A stretch of 64,000 nt of DNA from an uncultured SAR86 cluster bacterium (GCA_902596665.1 CACJUN010000001.1:257680-321679), one strand, 5' to 3'. Shown: positions 1 through 9,615, counted from the first letter of the stretch. Made by a program: numbers and translations. The notes: generated from the letters alone by a model not told the origin.

Positions 1-405
1 AATACAACTTTTGGAATTTTTGGTCTCTTTGATGTTGCTACTCCAATGGGATTTGATAAGAACGATGAAGATTTTGGACAGACACTAGGAAAATGGGGTG
101 TTGAACCTGGTCCTTATATAGTTTTACCTTTTCTAGGTCCAACCACTGTGAGGGATGGTTTATCCAGAGGAATAGATTCTGTCATATCTCCTTTAGCTGT
201 AGCTGATGATCATCCAACTACATCAGGTTTATTGACTGGATTAAATATCCTTAATCAAACAACTGTTTTACTTGAGCTAGATAATTTTGTCAGCGGAGAT
301 AAATACATATTTTTCAGAGACGCATACTTACAGCGTAGAAAATATGAAATCAGTGACGGAGAAATTGATGCTGATGATTTCGTTGATGAATTTGAAGATT
401 TTTAA
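1..405 (+). CDS. mlaA: MlaA (VacJ) lipoprotein, C-terminal part
   Basis: The reading frame is open from base 1, so the gene starts before the window and the track's Met at 46 is internal. The visible 134 residues carry the MlaA core: NTTFGIFGLFDVAT, then the DFGQTLGKWGV and GPYIVLPFLGPTTVRD motifs, then a C-terminal acidic tail. MlaA is the outer-membrane lipoprotein of the Mla system, which removes phospholipids from the outer leaflet and passes them to MlaC. The lipoprotein signal is outside the window. The stop overlaps the end of the convergent hydrolase gene by 4 bases. Family assignment is firm; the other mla genes are not visible here. Confidence 0.93.
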   Translation, partial: NTTFGIFGLFDVATPMGFDKNDEDFGQTLGKWGVEPGPYIVLPFLGPTTVRDGLSRGIDSVISPLAVADDHPTTSGLLTGLNILNQTTVLLELDNFVSGDKYIFFRDAYLQRRKYEISDGEIDADDFVDEFEDF

Positions 406-1643
406 TCTTCGAAGGCTCCATAGACCATAGCTTGCATTTGTCCTCTGAACGGAAAAGTTGTTGAGGGCCTTAATTGAGTCATAAAAATACCTAACAAACT
501 CTCCTTCGGATCTATCCAGAAGAAGGTACTTGCCATTCCACCCCAATTATATGACCCAGCAGTTCCAGAGATTTGTGTGGCAGCTTGATCGACGGTTACA
601 GCCATACTCAAACCATAACCCATTCCTTGGTAACGTACCTCAGAAAATCCTCCTCCAGCATTCATGTCTAACAAAGTTTTATTGTCCGGAAGGTGATTCA
701 TAGTCATCAACTCAACAGTTTTTCTTGAGAGTATTCTTTTGCCATTTAATTCACCACCATTTAAAAGCATCTGACTGAACAAAAAATAATCTTCTATGGT
801 AGATGCGAGACCACTCCCACCACCTTTATAAACTTTATCTATTAACATGTTGCTTTCATTTCCAGAGGGATCATCTAAGACTAATTTTTTTTCTGGTGTT
901 CTCCAGTACAAAGCTGTCAATCTATCTGCATCCTTTTTAGGCACAATAAATCCTGTATCCTTCATACCTAAGGGATCAAATATGTTTTCTTTAAAGTAAT
1001 CATCTATTTTCTCCCCTGATATAACTTCAACAATTCTTGCGCAAACATCTATGGAAACGCTGTAAAGCCAGCCTTCGCCAGGCGAAAATTGAAGAGGAAG
1101 GGTAGCTAAAGTTTCGCATACTTCTTTTAAATCCAGAGAACGTCTTTCTCTGTCTGGCAGTAATTCGTCAAATACATGTCTGTAGGCACTATCTAAGTGA
1201 TTTTCAAAATTAATTGAATAGCTGAGACCAGAGGTATGGGTTAATAAATCTCGGATGGTCATTTCTCTGTTCACTGGTCTGGTATCAAAAGCTGGATAGA
1301 TTCCACTTATATAAACTGATTGATTTTTAAATTCAGGAAGAAATTTACTAACTGGGTCTGCCAGATGAAAGTAACCTTTTTCATATAACTGCATTAAGGC
1401 AACACCAGTTACAGGTTTCGTCATTGAATAGATTCTAAAAATCGAGTCATCTTCCATCTTAAGATTTTGTTCAATATCTCTTAAACCTTGAGAGTGACAA
1501 TGAACAATTTCTCCATTTCTTGCTACTAAGGTTTGCGTTCCAGATATTTTTCCTGATGATATATATCTATCCATGAAAAGTTCATCCATGAATTGGAGTT
1601 TTTCCTTGGATATATTGTGTTTATTTGGATTAACTATCTTCAT
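402..1643 (-). CDS. Serine beta-lactamase-like hydrolase/esterase (PF00144)
   Basis: The 413-residue protein has the class C beta-lactamase/DD-peptidase fold signature. The SxxK nucleophile motif SMTK follows FRIYS, and the typical LTHTSGL block and a YSV motif (in GWLYSVSIDV) at the YxN position come later. A Gly-rich GGGSGLAST stretch is also present. No signal peptide is seen, so it is probably cytoplasmic, as in EstB-type esterases. Those family members hydrolyse short-chain esters more often than beta-lactams. Its start overlaps the end of the TerB-like gene by 14 bases, which suggests co-transcription with dusA and nhaB. The substrate cannot be read from sequence. Confidence 0.85.
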   Translation of the reverse strand: MKIVNPNKHNISKEKLQFMDELFMDRYISSGKISGTQTLVARNGEIVHCHSQGLRDIEQNLKMEDDSIFRIYSMTKPVTGVALMQLYEKGYFHLADPVSKFLPEFKNQSVYISGIYPAFDTRPVNREMTIRDLLTHTSGLSYSINFENHLDSAYRHVFDELLPDRERRSLDLKEVCETLATLPLQFSPGEGWLYSVSIDVCARIVEVISGEKIDDYFKENIFDPLGMKDTGFIVPKKDADRLTALYWRTPEKKLVLDDPSGNESNMLIDKVYKGGGSGLASTIEDYFLFSQMLLNGGELNGKRILSRKTVELMTMNHLPDNKTLLDMNAGGGFSEVRYQGMGYGLSMAVTVDQAATQISGTAGSYNWGGMASTFFWIDPKESLLGIFMTQLRPSTTFPFRGQMQAMVYGAFED

Positions 1644-2076
1644 TAGTTTCCTTTTGATTTAATTTTGCGTTTATAAAATCTTTATGATTGAGGTATAGAA
1701 GATCAGCAATTCTTCTTATCAGTTGCTCCTCATGCTTATCCATTTCACCATCTGCAAACGCAATTGCCCAAACTGAATTAAGGACTTCTTTTTTTTGATC
1801 GTAATCAAGTTGATCGTTAAGTATTCTCGTGTGTTCATAAAAAGAAATTGATTCTTTAGACTTAGCAAGAGTTGCATCAACAATTTCTTGTATCTCCTCT
1901 TTTTCAATATCTAATTTACTGAGGGAATTTGCCATTGCTTTTAATTCAGATTCATCAAGTTGATTATCAGCATAAGCAACTTCTATCATTAAAGAGCAGA
2001 TTGATTTTTGAATGCTGCTATCTTTACTTTCTTCTTCAATCTCTTTTGTTTTAAATAAATTTTTGAAAAGTTTCAT
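1630..2076 (-). CDS. TerB-like tellurite-resistance family protein
   Basis: This 148-residue acidic protein has one TerB-like helical domain from about residue 25 to 140. Two repeats are visible, each with an acidic metal-binding-like stretch: EVAYADNQLDESE and AIAFADGEMDKHEE. The N-terminus (KLFKNLFKTKE) is basic. TerB-like proteins are usually cytosolic or membrane-associated stress proteins with poorly known function. The single domain gives no evidence of true tellurite resistance because no other ter genes are near. It overlaps dusA by 4 bases upstream and the hydrolase by 14 downstream, so it sits inside the nhaB-dusA operon. Confidence 0.8.
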   Translation of the reverse strand: MKLFKNLFKTKEIEEESKDSSIQKSICSLMIEVAYADNQLDESELKAMANSLSKLDIEKEEIQEIVDATLAKSKESISFYEHTRILNDQLDYDQKKEVLNSVWAIAFADGEMDKHEEQLIRRIADLLYLNHKDFINAKLNQKETNEDS

Positions 2077-3032
2077 GCGACTAATAAATGTTTTTTCTTC
2101 AGTATTCTTATTATCTCATCTACGTTCAGGTTATCCGACATAATTATTTGCCTAATCTTTTTTGAATAACTAAAACCTTTAAAAAAATTTACCATATGCC
2201 TTTTGATCAAATAACCTGAAAATCCTAAATTTTGATTCTCTATCAAATATTTTTCCATCATCATTACAAGAGTTTCAATATCAGTTTCTTTGGTTGATTG
2301 ATAAAAAATTTTATCTACTTTTGTTAGTTCATAAGGTTTTTCACAGACGTACCTTCCGTACATCAATCCATCTACCATTTTTAATTTATTTTTATCTTCT
2401 AGAAAGTTAGATAAACCTCCGTTGAGTATTATTTCAATATCTGGAAAATCTTCTTTTAATCGGTAGACTCTTTCATAGTTAAGCGGTGGAATATTTCTAT
2501 TTTCTTTCGGATTTAATCCTTCAAGCATTCCTTTTCTAGCATGCACATACAGAGTTTTTATTCCTGATTGCAAAATGATTTCAATGAAATTATCTAAAGT
2601 TTCTTCAATATCTTGATTATCTACTCCTAATCTAATTTTTGCAGTTATCGGTATATCAGTAGATGCAGTCATAGCAGAAAGACAATCTTTAACTTTAGTT
2701 GGTTCGTACATGAGAAATGCTCCAAAACCTCCTGATTTCACCCTTGGGCTAGGACAACCAACATTCAAATTAATTTCATCGTATTTGTTTTCATTAATTA
2801 TTTTAGTTGCTTCTGCGAGATCCTTTGGTTCACAACCCCCAAGCTGGAAGACAACTGGATTTTCTATATCAGTTTTTTGTATGTACTTATTTATTCGTTT
2901 GTTTTTCAAAAGGGCATTGGAATGCACCATTTCTGTGAATAAAACTGCATGTTTTGAAGCAAACCTACAAAGATTTCTAAAATGCGTATCAGTTCTTCCC
3001 ATCATTGGGGCGATACAAAAGGTTCTATCCAT
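2073..3032 (-). CDS. dusA: tRNA-dihydrouridine(20/20a) synthase DusA
   Basis: This FMN-dependent enzyme reduces uridine 20/20a in the tRNA D-loop. The 319-residue protein starts with the Dus N-terminus (CIAPMMGRTDTHFR). It has the catalytic-cysteine motif NLNVGCPSPRVKSGGFGA with C93 in place. TEMVHSNAL, the VHARKG block and the ILNGGL FMN-phosphate region follow. The length matches the DusA subgroup (about 320-340 residues). Its ATG overlaps the nhaB stop by one base, a translational-coupling arrangement. Confidence 0.95.
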   Translation of the reverse strand: MDRTFCIAPMMGRTDTHFRNLCRFASKHAVLFTEMVHSNALLKNKRINKYIQKTDIENPVVFQLGGCEPKDLAEATKIINENKYDEINLNVGCPSPRVKSGGFGAFLMYEPTKVKDCLSAMTASTDIPITAKIRLGVDNQDIEETLDNFIEIILQSGIKTLYVHARKGMLEGLNPKENRNIPPLNYERVYRLKEDFPDIEIILNGGLSNFLEDKNKLKMVDGLMYGRYVCEKPYELTKVDKIFYQSTKETDIETLVMMMEKYLIENQNLGFSGYLIKRHMVNFFKGFSYSKKIRQIIMSDNLNVDEIIRILKKKHLLVA

Positions 3033-4540
3033 TAAAAGTAATAAAAAATTGCTGTTAATCCAACAGAGCTCAATACGATTGTATAAGGAAGAGCCAGCTT
3101 GACCATTCTTAAATAAGACAGACCAATTAGAGGAGCCACTGATGATGTTAGCAAGAAGAGAAAGGCTGCTTGTCCATTTGGAGTAGCAACACTTGGTAAG
3201 TTTGTACCGGTGTTAATCGCAACAGCTAACGCATCAAATTGATCTCTGCTGATTTCTCCAGAATCTAATGCAGCTTTAATTTCGTTGATATAAATAGTAG
3301 CAACAAAAACATTGTCACTAATCATGGATAAAATTCCATTTGCTATAAAAAACAGAGGTGCTTGAAGTTCCACGGCTTGAAGAAACACATAATCAATAAC
3401 AGGCTTAAATAAATGTTGATCGTGTATAACTGCAACCACAGCAAAAAAAACAACCAGTAGGGCTGTGAAAGGAAGAGCTTCCTCGAAGGCTTTTCCTAAT
3501 TCTTTTTCTTCAATGATCCCTGTAAATGAAGTCAAAAGTATAATGATCATCAAACCTATAAGTCCAACAGCAGCAATACTAAATGCCAACGAGAACATGA
3601 GGATTAATCCAACGATTAGTTGAACGAGAAGTTTGGCTTTAACTTGATCTGTTAAGTTAGCTGTTTGATCATCATCAAATGCTTGAAGTATATCTCTGAC
3701 CCTTTCTGGGAGTTGAGCGCCGTATCCAAAAACCTTAAATCTTTCTAAAAATAATGTAGTGAACAAGCCAGCGATTAAAACAGGCATTGAAATTGGAGCC
3801 ATCCTGATAAAAAATTCTATAAAGTCCCATTCGGCAATAGATGCAATAAGAAGATTTTGTGGCTCTCCTACAATAGTACAAACGCCACCAAGAGCTGTTC
3901 CCACGGCTCCATGCATTAGTAAGTTACAAAGAAAGAGTTTAAATTTTTCTAAATTAACTGATTCATTATCATCTAGATGAGAATCATCGTTTAAATTATG
4001 TTCATCTAAATAATCTTTTCCAGATGCCGCTTGGTGGTAAACAGTATAAAAACCAACGGCGACGGATATTAAAACTGCTGTTACGGTTAAGGCATCAAGA
4101 AAAGCTGATAAAAAAGCAGCAGCGAAGACAAAAAGAAGAGATACAGTTGTCTTGTTTTTTACTTTCAACAAAAGCTTAGTAAAAATAAAAAGAAGCAGAT
4201 CTTTCATAAAAAATATTCCAGCAACCATGAACATAAGCAACAGAATTACTTTGAGGTTCAAGGAAATCTCGTAATAAACTTGACTGGTTGTAGTGAGCCC
4301 TAAAATAACTGCCTGCAGTGCTATCAGTCCTCCTGGAGGAAGAGGGTGACACTTAAAAGTCATCGCAAGTGTAAAGATAAATTCCGCAAGAATAACCCAG
4401 CCTAGAATGGTCCCAGCAGGCAAGGACGTTGCAATACAAATGAAGTAAAGAATTGGATTTATAACCAAAAAGGCTAGAATGGTCTGCTTATACCAATCAG
4501 GAGCATGACCAAGAAAGTTCTTAAAAATTGCTGAGGACAT
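3032..4540 (-). CDS. nhaB: Na+/H+ antiporter NhaB
   Basis: This 502-residue polytopic inner-membrane protein has about 11-12 hydrophobic segments. It shows NhaB-specific blocks: [17 protein letters not shown] at the N-terminus, [34 protein letters not shown] and [19 protein letters not shown]. NhaB exports Na+ in exchange for protons and is typical of marine gammaproteobacteria. The length is close to the 513 residues of the E. coli protein. It is the first gene of the minus-strand set nhaB-dusA-terB-like-hydrolase and is divergent from nudC with only 11 bases between them, so the two promoters must lie within or across the genes. Confidence 0.96.
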   Translation of the reverse strand: MSSAIFKNFLGHAPDWYKQTILAFLVINPILYFICIATSLPAGTILGWVILAEFIFTLAMTFKCHPLPPGGLIALQAVILGLTTTSQVYYEISLNLKVILLLMFMVAGIFFMKDLLLFIFTKLLLKVKNKTTVSLLFVFAAAFLSAFLDALTVTAVLISVAVGFYTVYHQAASGKDYLDEHNLNDDSHLDDNESVNLEKFKLFLCNLLMHGAVGTALGGVCTIVGEPQNLLIASIAEWDFIEFFIRMAPISMPVLIAGLFTTLFLERFKVFGYGAQLPERVRDILQAFDDDQTANLTDQVKAKLLVQLIVGLILMFSLAFSIAAVGLIGLMIIILLTSFTGIIEEKELGKAFEEALPFTALLVVFFAVVAVIHDQHLFKPVIDYVFLQAVELQAPLFFIANGILSMISDNVFVATIYINEIKAALDSGEISRDQFDALAVAINTGTNLPSVATPNGQAAFLFLLTSSVAPLIGLSYLRMVKLALPYTIVLSSVGLTAIFYYF

Positions 4541-4551
4541 AGTTTTATTGT

Positions 4552-5373
4552 ATGAATATTTTTACGCCGGCTAATTTTATAGATGATACGTCCAAAGAGT
4601 CAAAGTACTTTCCTGTATATAATTCAAAGTTATTACACTTTTTAAAAGAATCTTCGGTCCGACCAGCTACTGAGGATGAAATGAAATGGTCAGGACTAGA
4701 AGAAAAAAGTAGACACTTTATTGGATATTTAGATGACGCAGCCCTTTATGCTGTCTCTGTCTCAAACGAACAAACAATGATTCCAGATACAACTTTTACT
4801 GATTTAAGAGCTTTATTTCCTGTGATGAATATGCATCTGTTCGAGGCCATCTCTAGAGCATTTCAGATAGTCAACTGGTCAGACTCAAATAAATATTGCG
4901 GCTTTTGCGGATCAGAATTACATCATGATGAAAAAGAAAGGGCTATGAAATGTCATAATTGTCATGCGCCTTTAGTTTATCCAAAAATTTCTCCATGCAT
5001 AATTACTTTAATTCATAAAGATAAAAGCATCTTATTGGCTCACAACAAAAATTTTCCAGTGAATCTTTACAGCACCATTGCTGGCTTTATTGAGGCCGGA
5101 GAAAGCGCCGAAGCTTGCTTAAAGAGAGAAGTTAAAGAAGAAGTTGGAATAGAGGTTCACAATATTAAATATTTTCAAAGTCAGTCTTGGCCTTTCCCGG
5201 GCCAATTAATGCTTGGATATTTTGCTGAATACAAATCTGGAGAGATAACCCCAGATAACGATGAGATAGATGATGCTCAATGGTTTGAAGTTGATAATTT
5301 ACCTAATACCCCTCCACCAGGCGTATCTATTTCAGGAGATTTAATTCAACATTACCTGAATAGTCTTAAATAG
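4552..5373 (+). CDS. nudC: NAD+/NADH pyrophosphatase (NAD-cap RNA decapping) NudC
   Basis: NudC cleaves NADH, and NAD-capped RNA, to the mononucleotide. Visible parts of the 273-residue protein are a degenerate N-terminal domain and a zinc ribbon with cysteines 116, 119, 134 and 137. A Nudix box follows around 178-200 (GFIEAGE...[10 protein letters not shown]). The NudC-specific [14 protein letters not shown] element comes next, corresponding to the SQPWPFPxS signature, with Ser for Pro and Gly-Gln at the end. It is divergent from nhaB and convergent with rne, whose stop lies one base away. Confidence 0.95.
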   Translation: MNIFTPANFIDDTSKESKYFPVYNSKLLHFLKESSVRPATEDEMKWSGLEEKSRHFIGYLDDAALYAVSVSNEQTMIPDTTFTDLRALFPVMNMHLFEAISRAFQIVNWSDSNKYCGFCGSELHHDEKERAMKCHNCHAPLVYPKISPCIITLIHKDKSILLAHNKNFPVNLYSTIAGFIEAGESAEACLKREVKEEVGIEVHNIKYFQSQSWPFPGQLMLGYFAEYKSGEITPDNDEIDDAQWFEVDNLPNTPPPGVSISGDLIQHYLNSLK

Positions 5374-5374
5374 A

Positions 5375-7432
5375 TTATTTATTTCTTGGATCGTTTGAGG
5401 CCCTAATATCGCCGGCATGTTGTGTCTGATCTAAAACTGATTCCTCCTTTTCAACCTTTTTGGGTTCTTCAACTTTCTTAGGTCTGGATAATTTCACTGG
5501 TTTAGTAGCTTTTTTACTAATTTCAGATTTTGATTCCTTGTTAGTTTCTTTAACTTTACTTACAGCTGCATCAGCTTGAAGTTTTGCCTCAGAGTCTTTT
5601 TTTGCAACGGGTTTATTATCTTTTTTTGGTTTTGAGATTTTTTTCTTTGGTGATTCATTTGCTGAATCTTTTTTCGCCGTTGCCTTAGATTTAACCTGTT
5701 CTCTTTTTTGGTTAGACGGTCTTCTCTTTTGATTAGAATTCCTTCTAGCATCTTGTTTAGGCTGATATTTTTTATTTTGAGCTTTTCTAGGATTTCGTTT
5801 TCTTGTATTTTTTGGTTTTTTCTTTCCTTTAGGTTTATTACTTTTAAACAGATTCATCAATTTGGATATCAAACCAGTTTTAGGTCTAGAAGACGGCATC
5901 AGATTAACAGCAGCTTTTTCCTCCTTCCTTGCAACAGGAGAACTTAGTGAATCTTTCTCTAATTGTTCTTGTACGTGAGAACTTGTTTCCTCTTCAATTA
6001 TTTCCCCATCTTTTAATCTAACAACTTCAAATCTTGTATCTGGACGAATGGGATCAGCTATAACAGTTACTTTTAAGTTAGCTCTTGCTTCGATATCGTT
6101 AAGTCTTATTCTTCTCTCATTCAATAAAAGAGCAGACATTGATGGCGATACGATTGCTCTCACTTCTCCTGTATTTTCTTTACTACTTTCTTCTTCGATT
6201 AATCTTAATACAGCGGTTGAGAGGGTATTGATATCTTGTGTCCATCTTTCCTTCAAAGAAGATCTTAGTCTTTGTCTAGAAAGTTCAAGAAGACCGAATC
6301 TTGAAATTCTGCCAATTTGTACTCTCGCTCTATCCGCTGAGAGAGAATTTCTCATTTCATCTTCCACTTTTCTTTTATTTTCAAGATTCATCATGTCAAT
6401 AAAATCAATAACTACCAGACCGCCAATATCTCTGAGTCTCAACTGCCTAGATATTTCTCTCGCTGCTTCAAGATTAGTATGCGTAGCAGTTTCTTCAATA
6501 TCTTTACCTGAAGTTGCTTTTGATGAATTTATGTCTATCGCAACTAAGGCTTCTGCATCATCAATGACTATTGATCCACCAGACTCAAGTTTTACTTCTC
6601 TTTGATAAGCAGTCTCTATTTGAGATTCAATTTGATATCGAGTGAAAAGAGGCAGACTGTTTTCATATCTTTTTATGATATTTGATTGTTCTGGCATAAC
6701 TCTGTCTACAAACTCTATGGCTTGGTCATATGCTTCTTGAGTATCTATCCAAACTTCATCAACGTCTTCCCTAACATAATCTCGGAGAGATCTAATGATT
6801 ACATCACTTTCTTTGTAAATTAAGAAAGGACCATTTTTTTGAAGATTTGCTTCCAAAATTGCATCCCAGACTTTCAATAAATAATCTAAATCCCATTCTA
6901 ATTCAGTTAATTCCTTTCCTTCCCCAGCAGTCCTTACAATTATCCCCATTTCTTCAGGAATGTTCAGAGCAGAAACTTTTTGCTTCAAAGTATCTCTTTC
7001 AGAAGGGTTCAATCTTCTAGAGATGCCTTGAGCTTTTGGGTTGTTCGGCATTAAAACTAAAAATCTTCCTGCCAAACTGACAAAAGTAGTTAACGCAGCA
7101 CCTTTGTTTCCGCGTTCTTCTTTTTCAACTTGAACGATAATTTCTTGATTTTTAGATAGACAATCAGTTATGGATAATCTTCCTTTTTTGTCTTTGGGAT
7201 AAAATTGGGGTGCAACCTCCTTGAAAGGCAGAAAACCGTGTCTATCAGCACCAAAATTGATAAATGCAGCCCCTAAACTTGGTTCCACTCTGGTAACAAT
7301 ACCTTTGTAGATATTTCCCTTCCTTCTAACTTCATTGATGTTTTCAATATCTAAATCATAGAGGGAATCTCCTCTGGTCATAGCAACGCGAAGCTCTTCT
7401 GGTTGAGTAGCATTAATTAACATTCTTTTCAT
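5375..7432 (-). CDS. rne: Ribonuclease E, short form without the Zn-link cysteines
   Basis: The 685-residue endoribonuclease has an N-terminal catalytic half and a Lys/Ser-rich C-terminal half (about residues 510-685) that would act as the RNA- or protein-binding scaffold. Seen in order are the S1-domain region (NIYKGIVTRVEPSLGAAFI) and the RNase H/DNase I-like part with catalytic aspartates in VAIDINSS and VVIDFIDM. The LLELSRQRL block follows. The CPxCxGxG Zn-link that normally comes next is absent: near residue 396 the sequence reads SSLKERWTQDINTLS before rejoining the family at LRLIEEES. The protein is much shorter than the 1061-residue E. coli enzyme. Its long leader region has inverted repeats, so autoregulation is possible but unproven. 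Confidence 0.95.
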   Translation of the reverse strand: MKRMLINATQPEELRVAMTRGDSLYDLDIENINEVRRKGNIYKGIVTRVEPSLGAAFINFGADRHGFLPFKEVAPQFYPKDKKGRLSITDCLSKNQEIIVQVEKEERGNKGAALTTFVSLAGRFLVLMPNNPKAQGISRRLNPSERDTLKQKVSALNIPEEMGIIVRTAGEGKELTELEWDLDYLLKVWDAILEANLQKNGPFLIYKESDVIIRSLRDYVREDVDEVWIDTQEAYDQAIEFVDRVMPEQSNIIKRYENSLPLFTRYQIESQIETAYQREVKLESGGSIVIDDAEALVAIDINSSKATSGKDIEETATHTNLEAAREISRQLRLRDIGGLVVIDFIDMMNLENKRKVEDEMRNSLSADRARVQIGRISRFGLLELSRQRLRSSLKERWTQDINTLSTAVLRLIEEESSKENTGEVRAIVSPSMSALLLNERRIRLNDIEARANLKVTVIADPIRPDTRFEVVRLKDGEIIEEETSSHVQEQLEKDSLSSPVARKEEKAAVNLMPSSRPKTGLISKLMNLFKSNKPKGKKKPKNTRKRNPRKAQNKKYQPKQDARRNSNQKRRPSNQKREQVKSKATAKKDSANESPKKKISKPKKDNKPVAKKDSEAKLQADAAVSKVKETNKESKSEISKKATKPVKLSRPKKVEEPKKVEKEESVLDQTQHAGDIRASNDPRNK

Positions 7433-7465
7433 AAGTACCTCGAAAAAAATGTTTTATAAGTAATT

Positions 7466-7530
7466 AAAAGTCAGTAATGACTTCAAAAATGTGAGATTTT
7501 CAGGATTTACGCCTACTGACCTGAAAAAAT
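7466..7530 (-). promoter_or_regulatory. Inverted repeats in the rne leader region
   Basis: Two perfect inverted repeats lie just upstream of the rne start. One is AAGTCA/TGACTT with a 4-base loop at 7468-7483. The other is TTTTCAGG/CCTGAAAA with a 15-base loop at 7497-7527. On the rne mRNA they would form two hairpins about 35-95 bases before the start codon. The E. coli rne leader is known to carry hairpins used for RNase E autoregulation. Equivalence here is an inference from position only. Confidence 0.45.
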
Positions 7531-7599
7531 ATTAATTGTTCTTATAAAACTCTATTATTTAACATGCAAATAATTCTTTATCTTTGAATAATTTATACG

Positions 7600-7655
7600 T
7601 TTAGGAGATTAAAAATAAAGATAAAGAGCAAAATTGCTATGTTTTATCTCCTAAA
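7600..7655. repeat. Nested inverted repeat between rne and rluC
   Basis: A perfect 10-base inverted repeat, TTTAGGAGAT and ATCTCCTAAA, encloses about 36 bases that contain a second short palindrome, AGCAAAATTGCT (7627-7638). The element is 57 bases before the rluC start and about 170 before rne. It could be a structured 5' leader of either gene or a protein-binding site. The rest of the interval (7433-7711) is AT-rich and shows no convincing ORF. Confidence 0.45.
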
Positions 7656-7711
7656 AAAGAAGCTAAACTACCACATTAATAGGATATTTAAAAACAATTC
7701 CGCTTAAGAAA

Positions 7712-8623
7712 TTGACAGAAGATAGCTATACAAAAGTTTCCATTGAAGAAATTGGCACAAATTCATCAAATCAAAGAGTAGATAATTTTTTGTTAGGAAA
7801 ATTTAAAGATTTACCTAAATCAAAAATTTATTCAATTATTAGAAAAGGAGAGGTCAGAATAAACGGCTCCAGAGTAAAACCTCATTTTAAACTTTCCTTA
7901 GGCGATAAAATAAGAATTCCCCCCTTATTTTTGAATACAAAATTTAATCAAAGTTCTCCGGAAAAAGGACTTATAGAGGAAATTAAGGGACAAGTAATAT
8001 ATGAGGATGGAGAAATATTAGCAATTAACAAAAAGCATAATTTAGCCGTTCACGGAGGCTCGAGAGTAAGTATTGGATTAATTGAAATTGTCAGAAATTT
8101 TGGAAAGGATTATAGAGACGCTCAACTTGTTCACAGGCTAGATAAAGCAACATCCGGCTGCATCATAGTAGCTAAGAATAAACAAAGCACTCGTCTTTAC
8201 AATTCGTTCATTAGATCCAATCAAATAATTAAAAAATATCATTGCTTAATTCATGGCTCTTGGCCAAAGAAACTTAATAACATAAGACTGCCATTGAAAG
8301 TCAATAAGAACGAAAATTTAAAAAAGACCATCGTTTCTAAAGATGGAAAATATTCAGCAACAAACTTTAAATTGATTAAATCTAATCAATACTTTTCTTT
8401 ACTAGAATGCAGCTTAGAGACAGGTAGAACTCATCAAATTAGAGTGCATACCAGTGCCAGTGGTTTTCCTATAGTAGGAGATTTAAAATATTCCTCAATG
8501 ACCTTAAACAGTGACATTGAGAAAAGAATGTATCTACATTGTTCAAGTTTGAAGATTCTAGAGAAGGATCTGAAAATCACCTGCAAAGTACCAAATTCTT
8601 TTTTTCAACCTTTTGAAGTTTGA
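7712..8623 (+). CDS. rluC: 23S rRNA pseudouridine synthase RluC
   Basis: The enzyme isomerises uridines of 23S rRNA (U955, U2504 and U2580 in E. coli). The 303-residue protein has an N-terminal S4 RNA-binding domain (QRVDNFLLGKF through GDKIRIPP). A RsuA/RluA catalytic domain follows, with LVHRLDKATSGC containing the catalytic Asp and a later TGRTHQIRVH block. The start is TTG; no ATG or GTG fits, and the S4 domain begins soon after. The position divergent from rne is the conserved gammaproteobacterial arrangement, which separates RluC from RluD. Confidence 0.93.
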   Translation: MTEDSYTKVSIEEIGTNSSNQRVDNFLLGKFKDLPKSKIYSIIRKGEVRINGSRVKPHFKLSLGDKIRIPPLFLNTKFNQSSPEKGLIEEIKGQVIYEDGEILAINKKHNLAVHGGSRVSIGLIEIVRNFGKDYRDAQLVHRLDKATSGCIIVAKNKQSTRLYNSFIRSNQIIKKYHCLIHGSWPKKLNNIRLPLKVNKNENLKKTIVSKDGKYSATNFKLIKSNQYFSLLECSLETGRTHQIRVHTSASGFPIVGDLKYSSMTLNSDIEKRMYLHCSSLKILEKDLKITCKVPNSFFQPFEV

Positions 8624-8663
8624 TGAGAAACGAAATTTCATCTAGAATCGCATTCTTTTAATT

Positions 8664-8873
8664 ATGGCAGTACAAAAAAGTAAAGTATCTAGAGCAAGAA
8701 GAGGAGCACGTAGGTCCCACAATGCTTTAAAAAACACAACCTTATCTACCGATCAGGTTTCAGGAGAACGTCATCAGCGTCATGTCATGACTTCAGATGG
8801 TTTTTACAAAGGCAAGAAGGTAATGGAAGTAAAAATCAAAGAAGACACTGAAGAACAAAATACTCCAGAATAA
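8664..8873 (+). CDS. rpmF: 50S ribosomal protein L32
   Basis: This 69-residue basic protein begins [20 protein letters not shown], the L32 signature, followed by the [14 protein letters not shown] end. It is longer than the 57-residue E. coli form because of an acidic C-terminal tail ([11 protein letters not shown]). The usual partner yceD (DUF177) is missing between rluC and rpmF. It is followed 7 bases later by fabG and is probably co-transcribed with it. Confidence 0.95.
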   Translation: MAVQKSKVSRARRGARRSHNALKNTTLSTDQVSGERHQRHVMTSDGFYKGKKVMEVKIKEDTEEQNTPE

Positions 8874-8880
8874 TTAAGTT

Positions 8881-9615
8881 TTGAATTCTCAATATGTTTT
8901 TGTATCTGGTGCTTCGAGAGGCATTGGTCAAAGCATACTAAAGTTATTTTCTTCCAAAGGGTTTCCTGTGATCGGAACGGCTACTTCTGAGGAAGGCGTT
9001 AATGTTATAGATGGATTTATATCCGAATTATCTGGAGAAGGCTTTGGAATACAACTTGATCTCTCTGATAAGCAATCAATTGAAAATTTATTTGATACTT
9101 TGAAGGAGAAAAACATCAATCCAGAGATTGTCGTCAATAATGCAGGTATAACAAGAGATAATATTTTTCTGAGGATGAAAGATGCAGAGTGGGATGAGGT
9201 AATTCAGGTACATCTTAGTTCTGTTTTCTCATTGCTTAAATTTTTTTCCAAAAAAATGGTGAAAAATAAATCTGGAAGAATTATCAACATCTCATCTACT
9301 TCGGCTGCCATTGGAAATAAGGGGCAAGCTAATTACGCAGCTGCAAAATCAGGTTTAGAAGCATTTTCAAGGTCTTTAGCCAGGGAACTGGCACCGAGGA
9401 ATATAACTGTTAATTGCGTTGCACCAGGTTTCATAGAGACAGATATGATCAAAGGTATGGATGAAGATACTTTAAAGTTTATGTCAGACCAAATTCCTCT
9501 GGGAAGGCTTGGTTCTCCCGAAGATGTAGCTGATTTAATTTATTTTCTATCTTCAGAAGAAGCTAATTACATTACTGGTCAGACCATTCATATAAATGGT
9601 GGACTTTATATGTAG
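8881..9615 (+). CDS. fabG: 3-oxoacyl-ACP reductase FabG
   Basis: This short-chain dehydrogenase carries out the NADPH-dependent ketoreduction of fatty-acid elongation. The 244 residues contain the nucleotide-binding GASRGIGQ motif, NNAGITRDN, the active-site Ser-Tyr-Lys set (ISSTSAAIG...NYAAAKSG) and the FabG-like ending YITGQTIHINGGLYM. The start is TTG, seven bases after the rpmF stop; a later start would cut into the Rossmann strand. The neighbouring acpP and fabF support the FabG role over a generic dehydrogenase. The genes that normally precede it (plsX, fabH, fabD) are absent. Confidence 0.94.
   Translation: MNSQYVFVSGASRGIGQSILKLFSSKGFPVIGTATSEEGVNVIDGFISELSGEGFGIQLDLSDKQSIENLFDTLKEKNINPEIVVNNAGITRDNIFLRMKDAEWDEVIQVHLSSVFSLLKFFSKKMVKNKSGRIINISSTSAAIGNKGQANYAAAKSGLEAFSRSLARELAPRNITVNCVAPGFIETDMIKGMDEDTLKFMSDQIPLGRLGSPEDVADLIYFLSSEEANYITGQTIHINGGLYM

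Noticed and set aside
2710-3102. 130-residue plus-strand ORF opposite dusA
   Set aside because: It lies antisense to the conserved DusA core and has no recognisable domain.
5375-5900. Lys/Ser-rich 3' part of rne as a repeat array
   Set aside because: The repeats are irregular and follow amino-acid composition of the scaffold half; no unit is conserved at the DNA level.
6048-6605. 185-residue plus-strand ORF opposite rne
   Set aside because: It is the antisense shadow of the strongly conserved RNase E catalytic domain; its composition (Leu/Ser-rich) and lack of ribosome-binding site fit a shadow.
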